Part shown: in pieces, positions 1 through 4,613 of the stretch
How positions within the stretch are numbered: the stretch's first letter is position 1
Layout: the number at the start of each line of letters is the position of its first letter
NCBI GenBank assembly: GCA_937141995.1
Contig: CAKZQX010000306.1
Location: 1-10,886 of the forward strand
DNA: 10,886 bases
Direction of reading: 5' to 3'
Origin: an uncultured Chloroflexaceae bacterium
GTDB taxonomy: Bacteria; Chloroflexota; Chloroflexia; Chloroflexales; Chloroflexaceae
The notes under the pieces: generated by a model
Told to the model about the DNA's origin: nothing
What the model saw: the letters and a program-made list of their open reading frames with translations, nothing else
The model's database searches: none
Translations under genes and position numbers: made by a program

Positions 1-73
1 GGGCGCTGTCCGGTGGATCAGGGCACCCCGCATGCCGGGGGACCGACGCGCATCATCTTTTCAGACAGTCTCC

Positions 74-574
74 TCACTTCGGAAAATCGGTGGGCGATGA
101 GGTCGCATTGAGCAGTTGTTGCAGCCGGTTGTGCTGCTCAATCACAAAGCGGCCGCTCGTCAGCGCATGCGGCTGGAGGGTAGCGGAGTCCAGGCCGCAC
201 ACAAAGATCTCACCGCCGGTAGCGCCACCCAGTGCAATATGGGTGCTTCTCGTCAGGCAGAAGAAGTCAAACTCGCCCATGATGTACGGCGGGAGATCCA
301 GATTAACCCGTTCGCCCGGATCGAGCAGCACTGAACTTGCCATCTTCGGCAGCGTAAACACCATCGGCTCGTCCGCCTGGTTAAGCAGGCTGATCCGGGG
401 CTCGCGGTGGGCCGGCAGGACGAAGCGGGCCGGAGTACACCCGGCTGTGGTGATGACAATATCGGCAGGCGCGGGGGTGTACGCGGTGTACAGTTCACCC
501 AGTCTATTCCACTGGAGCGCAGCCACAAGCAGCAGCGGTAGCAAGACCAGCAGGAAGCGCCAGGGATAACGCAT
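74..574 (-). CDS. Membrane-anchored cupredoxin-like protein
   Basis: This 166-aa protein has an N-terminal hydrophobic segment (about residues 7-20) after MRYPWR, so it is probably anchored in the membrane with an extracytoplasmic domain. Residues about 38-120 follow the cupredoxin layout: a beta-strand start (DIVITTAGCTPARF), an N-x5-[normally His] strand (N65 to M71), a DPGE turn (85-88), and the closing F-x-F-x-C loop (FDFFC, Cys106) followed by His112. Blue-copper proteins normally use His, Cys, His and Met; here M71 sits where the first His is expected and ALGG replaces the C-terminal Met segment, so copper binding is doubtful. The ATG start at 574 has a strong GGAGG (583-587) 8 nt upstream. 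A TTGTCA box (650-655) upstream is a possible -35, but no good -10 is correctly spaced. The FAD oxidoreductase lies upstream on the same strand. Function unknown; fold assignment moderate. Confidence 0.72.
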   Translation of the reverse strand: MRYPWRFLLVLLPLLLVAALQWNRLGELYTAYTPAPADIVITTAGCTPARFVLPAHREPRISLLNQADEPMVFTLPKMASSVLLDPGERVNLDLPPYIMGEFDFFCLTRSTHIALGGATGGEIFVCGLDSATLQPHALTSGRFVIEQHNRLQQLLNATSSPTDFPK

Positions 575-668
575 CGTTCAATCCTCCAATCCGCTTGATG
601 TGCAGCAGGAATGCCGCGATCAGCATACCCTATAATTGACCGCTGAACGTGACAATCGGGTGACAACA

Positions 669-687
669 CCGCCCTGCCGGAGGCGAA
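669..687 (+). repeat. 19-nt dispersed GC-rich motif, copy 1 (inverted)
   Basis: CCGCCCTGCCGGAGGCGAA here is the exact reverse complement of positions 9294-9312, 8.6 kb away, and matches 4568-4586 with one mismatch. The motif is an imperfect palindrome (CGCC...GGCG), as in REP-type elements. This copy sits between the hairpin behind the oxidoreductase and the cupredoxin-like gene. Confidence 0.6.
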
Positions 688-703
688 ATTGCCTTTTGGG
701 TGA

Positions 704-733
704 GCAACCGCGTAACTCCTGTTACGCGGTTGC
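704..733. terminator. Perfect hairpin downstream of the oxidoreductase gene
   Basis: GCAACCGCGTAAC (704-716) pairs perfectly with GTTACGCGGTTGC (721-733) across a 4-nt TCCT loop; the flanking A703/T734 adds a fourteenth pair. It begins 18 nt past the oxidoreductase stop codon, the usual place for a transcript end. Neither strand has a T-run after the stem, so it may be an mRNA-stabilising or Rho-associated 3' structure, not a textbook intrinsic terminator. Confidence 0.55.
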
Positions 734-751
734 TGCTGGATGAGCGGCGGA

Positions 752-2356
752 TCAGGGCCGCCGCTGTGCGCGCTGCCGCACCCAGCGCAGCCCGCGCTCG
801 ATAGCGGCTGCGGGAGCTTCGGGTGGGCGGGGCGGCTGGATTGGAAATGGTTCGCGTCCCAAATCGGCCAGCACACGGTTGGCGGCGGCCATGCCGGTGG
901 TGCAGGCGCGCTCCAGGAAGAGGGCCGGATGCGGATAGCGTAGCCAGTCGCCGCAGCAACTGATCCCCGGCCAGGGCGTGTCAACGCCCAGATAGCGCGA
1001 GTTTGCGCCGATGCTGAACCGGGTGTGAGTGGCGGCGTTGCGCTGGAAGTTGCTCTGGAGCAGATGACCGCGCAGCTCGGGGTAGGCGCGGTAGATGTCG
1101 GTGATGGCTCGCGCCAGGAGGGTTGCGTCGGGCAGATCGAGGAGTTCCTGCGGGCCGTAGATGTGTGCTTCGATCAGGCTGCCGCCGGTTGCCTGATGCC
1201 AGGCGGTCGTCGCCGGCTGAAAGCGGTGCAACCAGAAGAAGTTATCGATAGTAAAGTCGCCGCTGCAAATGCCCGACTCGGCGGTATGCGCCGGAGCCAC
1301 CCTGAACCAGAGCCGCACAATGCCGGTACTCAACCCCTGCGGCCAGGCCAGATCCGCCGCAGCGGGGGCCGTGTCCGTACTATCGCAGAAGAGCGTGCGC
1401 GCGGCCGGCGCATCCAGCGCCACCACCAGATGCTGTGCCGCAACCGTTCCGGCGGAGGCGGTCAGATCGCCCGGATCTGCCGGATTTACGGAACGCCAGG
1501 CAACCCGCCAGCCGTCCGTGGTTTGCTCCAGTGCGGTCGCCGCCGTCGTGGTGTGAATGGTGCCGCCATGCTGGGCAATTCGGGCAAGCATGGGCGTAAT
1601 CAGGCAGGTGCCCGGATCTGCCGGCAGGTAGTCAAACTCCCAGGCATCCCGCCGCAGCAGCGTGTAGAAGCGCATAAAGGCCAGGAAACCACCGAGCGGC
1701 ACATCTTGCGGATGGGCGGCCAGCCCGCTGCGCATCAGCGCCGAAACAAACGCTCGTAGACGCGGCGGCCAGCGGTCAAATAGTTCGTCCAGCGTGCGCC
1801 CATCCAGCGGGGCCGGCTCGCACAGCGGATCATACGCCAGCGCCAGGTAGAGACTCCCCGCGACACGCGGCAACCCGATCAGATCATGCCAGGTCAGCAT
1901 CGCCAGAAATTGTGGACGAACCAGCAGTGCCAGGTAGTGCAACGGTGCCGGGATCGGGCTGCGCCGCACGCTGCTGCCCGCTTCGCTGCGCTGAATCCGC
2001 CCGTTGCTGCTGTGCAGCCACTCCTCGCGCCGGGCCGGCACCAGGTCGGGGATGATGTCGTGGCGCTGGAGCAGGCTGCGCAGGTTGTGATACTGCCCCC
2101 ACAGGCCATGGATGCCATGCTCGGCCACAAACGACCAGGTCTGGTTGTTCTGTGTCAGCGTGACGGGGGACAAACCGGCGAAGCGACCACCGCATCGGGG
2201 CGCGGCTTCCAGCAGCAGGGGTTGCAACCCGCGCTCGGCCAGGAGCAGCGCCGCCGTCAGCCCGGCCAGACCAGCGCCGATAACGATAACCGGGTGATGT
2301 GCTGATGGATTGAGGGCGGATTGGGATGCCGGGGTGGGCAGGGTAAAATCGGTCAC
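752..2356 (-). CDS. FAD-dependent carotenoid-desaturase-like oxidoreductase (CrtU/phytoene desaturase superfamily)
   Basis: A 534-aa flavoprotein. The N-terminal Rossmann motif VIVIGAGLAGLTAALLLAERG (GxGxxG at residues 27-32) is followed by an acidic residue after a beta strand (LLLEA) and the GGRF signature of the amine-oxidase/phytoene-desaturase superfamily. The EHGIHGLWGQYHNLRSLL segment and the C-terminal FAD contact GDWLRYPHPALFLERA (from Gly469) with CTTGMAAAN resemble CrtU-type carotenoid desaturases more than monoamine oxidases, so an isoprenoid or carotenoid substrate is likely; the exact reaction cannot be read. The open frame continues upstream to 2491, but that part translates the tRNA. 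The GTG at 2356 is chosen because GAGG (2364-2367) lies 7 nt ahead and the Rossmann motif follows soon after. It probably shares a transcript with the upstream tRNA. No transmembrane segment is obvious. Confidence 0.82.
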   Translation of the reverse strand: MTDFTLPTPASQSALNPSAHHPVIVIGAGLAGLTAALLLAERGLQPLLLEAAPRCGGRFAGLSPVTLTQNNQTWSFVAEHGIHGLWGQYHNLRSLLQRHDIIPDLVPARREEWLHSSNGRIQRSEAGSSVRRSPIPAPLHYLALLVRPQFLAMLTWHDLIGLPRVAGSLYLALAYDPLCEPAPLDGRTLDELFDRWPPRLRAFVSALMRSGLAAHPQDVPLGGFLAFMRFYTLLRRDAWEFDYLPADPGTCLITPMLARIAQHGGTIHTTTAATALEQTTDGWRVAWRSVNPADPGDLTASAGTVAAQHLVVALDAPAARTLFCDSTDTAPAAADLAWPQGLSTGIVRLWFRVAPAHTAESGICSGDFTIDNFFWLHRFQPATTAWHQATGGSLIEAHIYGPQELLDLPDATLLARAITDIYRAYPELRGHLLQSNFQRNAATHTRFSIGANSRYLGVDTPWPGISCCGDWLRYPHPALFLERACTTGMAAANRVLADLGREPFPIQPPRPPEAPAAAIERGLRWVRQRAQRRP

Positions 2357-2363
2357 GTTGTTG

Positions 2364-2367
2364 CCTC
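2364..2367 (-). promoter_or_regulatory. Shine-Dalgarno site fixing the GTG start at 2356
   Basis: On the minus strand, GAGG precedes GTG by 7 nt. This site rules out the longer frame that would read through the tRNA and places the ribosome-binding site in the 36-nt gap between the tRNA 3' end and the oxidoreductase gene. Confidence 0.7.
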
Positions 2368-2392
2368 TATCACCCTGTCTGCAGGCGGGAAG

Positions 2393-2467
2393 TGGTGGGC
2401 CACCCAGGATTCGAACCTGGAACCTGTCGGTTATGAGCCGATTGCTCTGCCATTGAGCTAGTGGCCC
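2393..2467 (-). tRNA. tRNA-Met (CAT), 3' CCA encoded
   Basis: The minus strand folds as a complete cloverleaf. The acceptor GGGCCAC (2467-2461) pairs perfectly with GTGGCCC (2403-2397); the D-stem is GCTC/GAGC; the anticodon loop is CTCATAA with anticodon CAT on a TCGG/CCGA stem; the T-arm is CCAGG-TTCGAAT-CCTGG. Discriminator A2396 and an encoded CCA (2395-2393) complete the 75 nt. The acceptor lacks the mispaired first position of initiator tRNAs, so elongator Met is preferred. tRNA-Ile2, whose CAT is modified to lysidine, shares the same loop and cannot be excluded by eye. Confidence 0.95.
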
Positions 2468-2470
2468 CTG

Positions 2471-2486
2471 CTCTTCAGATGAAGAG
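2471..2486. other. Hairpin in the tRNA 5' leader
   Basis: CTCTTC (2471-2476) and GAAGAG (2481-2486) are perfect complements around an AGAT loop. On the minus-strand transcript the hairpin would begin within a few nt of the predicted start (about 2490) and end 3 nt before the mature tRNA 5' end, so it would fill nearly the whole leader. Confidence 0.5.
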
Positions 2487-2496
2487 TACAACGTAC

Positions 2497-2525
2497 ATTA
2501 TAGTCCGCTCATAGCTGTCGGTCAA
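2497..2525 (-). promoter_or_regulatory. Sigma-70-type promoter of the tRNA (and probably the oxidoreductase)
   Basis: On the minus strand TTGACC (2525-2520), a 17-nt spacer and TATAAT (2502-2497) give a near-consensus promoter: the -35 has one mismatch and the -10 none. The start is expected near 2490, about 23 nt ahead of the tRNA. The -35 box begins 5 nt past the globin stop codon. Confidence 0.85.
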
Positions 2526-2529
2526 ATGC

Positions 2530-2964
2530 TCACTCCTCCAATGATGGGTGCAGGCGCTCATGGCCGGCCGCTTCGGCCATGGTCTCGGCCAGGAGCGCGA
2601 AGGTGCGCGCCCAGGCTGCCTCGATTTCGGGCGTAAACTGTTGCTGCAGGCTCTGGCGTAGCGCCCAGAGCAGCGCCACGCCGGCCACAACATAGTGCCG
2701 GCTCTGCACGCCGTTGTGGGCATGCTGCCGTCCCAATGCCTGCGCGTGCGGGAGCACCCGCTCCGGCTGGTGCAACTCCTGAATGACCCACCAGAGCAGG
2801 CGCATAAAACTCTGTTCCGCGTGCGGCGATCCGTCCTGAAACAGGCATCGCGTCGATGGGTCAAGCTGGTGTAACCGCTGGTAGAACAGCGCGGCTATCG
2901 TGTCGGCAATCGGTTGAATATGCACAAGTGAAGCCTGCACCAGGGCGATCTGTTCTGGATCCAT
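2530..2964 (-). CDS. Single-domain bacterial globin (flavohaemoglobin-type fold)
   Basis: A 144-aa haem protein of the family related to the globin domain of flavohaemoglobins, without a reductase domain. MDPEQIALVQASLVHIQPIADTIAALFYQRL matches the family N-terminus; Tyr28 fits position B10, Phe42 (DPSTRCLF) fits CD1, Gln51 fits distal E7, and His81 in LGRQH is the likely proximal haem ligand. The family usually has Tyr three residues after this His (HxxYGV); here it is Asn84 (HAHNGV). Known relatives bind O2 or NO; an electron-donor partner is not visible here. The ATG at 2964 is supported by family alignment, but no Shine-Dalgarno is seen: four heptamer repeats occupy the upstream DNA. It could be leaderless or weakly translated. 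The gene is followed directly by the tRNA promoter. Confidence 0.88.
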   Translation of the reverse strand: MDPEQIALVQASLVHIQPIADTIAALFYQRLHQLDPSTRCLFQDGSPHAEQSFMRLLWWVIQELHQPERVLPHAQALGRQHAHNGVQSRHYVVAGVALLWALRQSLQQQFTPEIEAAWARTFALLAETMAEAAGHERLHPSLEE

Positions 2965-2975
2965 AGTTTATTGAG

Positions 2976-3003
2976 TGATGCGTGATGCGTGATGCGTGAT
3001 GCG
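2976..3003. repeat. Tandem heptamer (TGATGCG)x4
   Basis: Four exact copies of TGATGCG (CGCATCA on the globin strand) run head to tail, starting 12 nt upstream of the globin start codon. They replace the region where a ribosome-binding site would lie. They may be a slippage-prone simple repeat or phased binding sites; the sequence alone does not decide. Confidence 0.9.
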
Positions 3004-3074
3004 TTTTTACAAGCGTACTGCGGATCAGCGTAGTGCTAATTAATTTTGAGATTTAAGCTGAACACCATGGATCT

Positions 3075-3094
3075 GGAGTCCCGGCTTCAGCCGG
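3075..3094 (-). repeat. REP-like palindromic unit, inverted copy
   Basis: This 20-nt unit (GGAGTCCCGG followed by CTTCAGCCGG) matches the reverse complement of 3141-3160 at 19 of 20 positions. Its centre is a small hairpin, CCGGC-TTCA-GCCGG. Together the two units could form long arms around a 46-nt spacer, as in bipartite REP elements. Confidence 0.75.
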
Positions 3095-3134
3095 ATCAGG
3101 CTTTCCTGGTAAGTATGCTGCGGCCCCGGCAGGC

Positions 3135-3236
3135 ATCCAACCGGCTAAAGCCGGGACTCCCGCAGCAGTAGAGTGCATTCGCTGCATCCAATCGGCGAAA
3201 GCCGGGAGTCCCGCGGCAGTAGGGTGCATTCGCTGC
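3135..3236 (+). repeat. 51-bp tandem duplication carrying REP-like hairpins
   Basis: Unit 3135-3185 and unit 3186-3236 agree at 46 of 51 positions. Each holds a hairpin: CCGGC-TAAA-GCCGG in the first and CGGC-GAAA-GCCG in the second, the latter a GNRA tetraloop in RNA. The period is a multiple of three, which creates a repetitive antisense frame (17-residue period) that should not be taken for a gene. Confidence 0.85.
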
Positions 3237-3507
3237 ATCGTTCTTCTGCCACACGTCATACCTGGACTATTTTTCAAACTTCATCAGCACACTCACGTTG
3301 CTACTTATCGTTCCACAGAGCAACAGTTAACAGAGCCGTAAAGCCCAGGCCGACACACTCATCAACATCCCAGATCACGCTTACACGAAATGAATAGAAC
3401 TACTCTACCAGAGCTATGCTGGAGGTGCATCAGCAGGAAAGCGGAAGTTGCGCTGCGTGAAACGTGGGTAGGCGTTCGCCGGAGAACTACATACTGCCTG
3501 GGTGTAA

Positions 3508-3547
3508 CTACGCAGAATTACGTAGCCGGCTCTACCGGATTGCGTAG
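3508..3547. other. Structured element downstream of the response regulator
   Basis: CTACGCA (3508-3514) pairs with TGCGTAG (3541-3547) and encloses CCGG-CTCTA-CCGG (3526-3538). An alternative pairing, CTACG (3508-3512) with CGTAG (3521-3525), is mutually exclusive with the first. It starts about 38 nt past the regulator stop on the minus strand and has no T-run, so it is a weak terminator candidate. Confidence 0.35.
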
Positions 3548-3585
3548 CGTCAGGTAGTGAGCGTCCCCACTGCCGCCAGGATATG

Positions 3586-4248
3586 TCATCCCTGCGGCGG
3601 GGCGGCGTCGGCCAGGCCGGTGCGGATGGCGTAGAGCGCCGCCTGCGTCCGGCTTGCCAGATGCAGCTTGCTGAGAATGTTGCGCACATGTGTGGCGACC
3701 GTACGCTCACCAATCACCAACCGCCCGGCGATATCCTGGTTGGTCATGCCCTGCGCCACCAGTTGCAGTACCTCCAGTTCGCGCTCGGTCAGCGGATGCT
3801 CGGCGGGAGGTAGATCGGGCGGGCGGTTGATCTCGCGCAGAACTTTGCGGGCAATCGTCGGGTGCAGCGCGCTCTCGCCATTGTAGATATCGCGGATCGC
3901 CTGGATTAACTGCTCCGGCAGCGAGTCCTTGAGCAGATAGCCCTGCGCCCCGGCTTTGATCGCCGAGAAGACGCTGTCGTCATCATCAAAGCTGGTCAGC
4001 ACCAGGATGCGGACATTCATCTGCTCATGTTTGATCTCCTTAATCGCCGTGACGCCATCCTTGCGCGGCATCTTCAGATCGAGCAGGATAACATCGGGCT
4101 GTAATGCCGCTACCTGGCGGATCGCTTCCTCGCCATTGGCGGCCTCACCCACGAGCGTAAACTCCGGGATGCGCTGGAGCAGGGTGCGCAGCCCTTCCCG
4201 CACCACCGCGTGATCGTCGGCGATCAAAATTCGGATTGTATCGGTCAT
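3586..4248 (-). CDS. NarL/FixJ-family response regulator
   Basis: A 220-aa two-domain regulator. The receiver domain (about residues 3-120) has the acidic pair Asp11/Asp12 in ILIADDHAVVREGL, phosphoacceptor Asp57 in VILLDLKMP, the switch Thr85 in ILVLTSF and Lys107 in YLLKDS. After a proline-rich linker, residues about 152-211 form a LuxR/GerE helix-turn-helix (LTERELEVLQLVAQG, then RTVATHVRNILSKL). All key residues are present, so it should be phosphorylated and bind DNA. The ATG at 4248 is preferred to the adjacent in-frame GTG at 4251 because GGAGG (4256-4260) is 7 nt from the ATG. It lies downstream of, and on the same strand as, the HisKA_3 kinase; NarL-type regulators and HisKA_3 kinases are usual partners, so the pair is very probably cognate. 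Confidence 0.95.
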   Translation of the reverse strand: MTDTIRILIADDHAVVREGLRTLLQRIPEFTLVGEAANGEEAIRQVAALQPDVILLDLKMPRKDGVTAIKEIKHEQMNVRILVLTSFDDDDSVFSAIKAGAQGYLLKDSLPEQLIQAIRDIYNGESALHPTIARKVLREINRPPDLPPAEHPLTERELEVLQLVAQGMTNQDIAGRLVIGERTVATHVRNILSKLHLASRTQAALYAIRTGLADAAPPQG

Positions 4249-4290
4249 CACATTCCCTCCCCCGTGGCGTTGTCAATCTTCAAAATTTCC

Positions 4291-4370
4291 TATTTGACAG
4301 GACTTACACGTTTAGTTCCAACCCAGGCGTTTGTTTGGATGAACGGCCCGATGCGCCTGCGGTAGGGTGG
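4291..4370 (+). repeat. 80-bp dispersed repeat, kinase-downstream copy
   Basis: Aligns without gaps to 9233-9312 (constant offset 4942) with about 60 of 80 identical positions; the strongest shared block is TGGATGAAC at 4336-4344. Its right end (4352-4370) is a diverged copy of the 19-nt motif. The two copies lie in the same orientation on either side of the sensor kinase gene. Confidence 0.65.
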
Positions 4371-4466
4371 TACTTCTTCATCTTTTTCAATGTCTTTTTC
4401 TGTCCCGCCGGAGACACTATCCATTGTCAAACACAGGATCGCGTAACGCATATGAGCACGGGGCGT

Positions 4467-4502
4467 TTCGCGTTTTTCGCCCATTTCGCGGTGTTCGTGG
4501 TC
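4467..4502 (+). repeat. Phased 9-nt TTCG repeat
   Basis: TTCG occurs at 4467, 4476, 4485 and 4494, exactly 9 nt apart, with variable filler. On the other strand this reads as a CGAA repeat ending in CCACGAA. Degenerate repeats of this CACGAA type are common between genes in several repeat-rich phyla. Confidence 0.6.
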
Positions 4503-4567
4503 CAAACCTACACCGCATAATCCATGTATGTGATACGAATTATGTAGTCCGCTGCGATGGAGTGCCT

Positions 4568-4586
4568 TTCGCCTCCGACAGGGCGG
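4568..4586 (-). repeat. 19-nt dispersed GC-rich motif, copy 3
   Basis: TTCGCCTCCGACAGGGCGG on the plus strand matches 9294-9312 at 18 of 19 positions and the reverse complement of 669-687 likewise. It ends 28 nt from the kinase stop codon. Confidence 0.6.
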
Positions 4587-4613
4587 TAGGGGCGAACCAT
4601 CTTCTTGCAACGG

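Larger units (their letters stand above)
2965..3585. other. Gene-free region of about 620 bases rich in repeats
   Basis: No frame here has protein-like composition with a start and ribosome-binding site. It contains the heptamer repeat (2976-3003), an AT-rich patch (about 3037-3056), a REP-like inverted copy (3075-3094), a 51-bp tandem duplication (3135-3236), about 270 bases (3237-3507) with no feature I recognise, and a structured element next to the response regulator stop (3508-3547). No convincing globin promoter was found. Confidence 0.75.
4249..4613. other. Gene-free spacer between kinase and regulator, filled with degenerate repeats
   Basis: This 365-base gap separates the kinase stop from the regulator start, long for two genes expected to work together. 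It contains an 80-bp repeat copy (4291-4370), a phased TTCG repeat (4467-4502) and a 19-nt motif copy (4568-4586). An antisense-looking frame of 106 residues (4290-4610) has no family resemblance and overlaps all the repeats. I found neither a clear regulator promoter nor an intrinsic terminator for the kinase. Confidence 0.7.

Noticed and set aside
1..73. Possible start of another minus-strand gene (ATG at 33 or 57)
   Set aside because: The frame from 57 stops within about a dozen codons; the one from 33 is open for only 11 codons to the window edge and has no ribosome-binding site. A small CCCCG/CGGGG hairpin (27-40) is all that is visible.
2357..2491. N-terminal extension of the oxidoreductase frame
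   Set aside because: These codons translate the tRNA and its leader; a well-placed GTG with Shine-Dalgarno at 2356 explains the gene.
3053..3277. 74-residue minus-strand frame with a 17-residue internal repeat
   Set aside because: The repeat is a by-product of the 51-bp intergenic duplication; no ribosome-binding site or domain.
2965..3585. CRISPR-like array
   Set aside because: The repeats are only two to four units, adjacent without unique spacers of uniform length, and no cas gene is nearby.
4290..4610. 106-residue minus-strand frame between kinase and regulator
   Set aside because: It spans three degenerate DNA repeats, and its similarity to a peptide encoded near 9250-9330 is explained by the 80-bp repeat.
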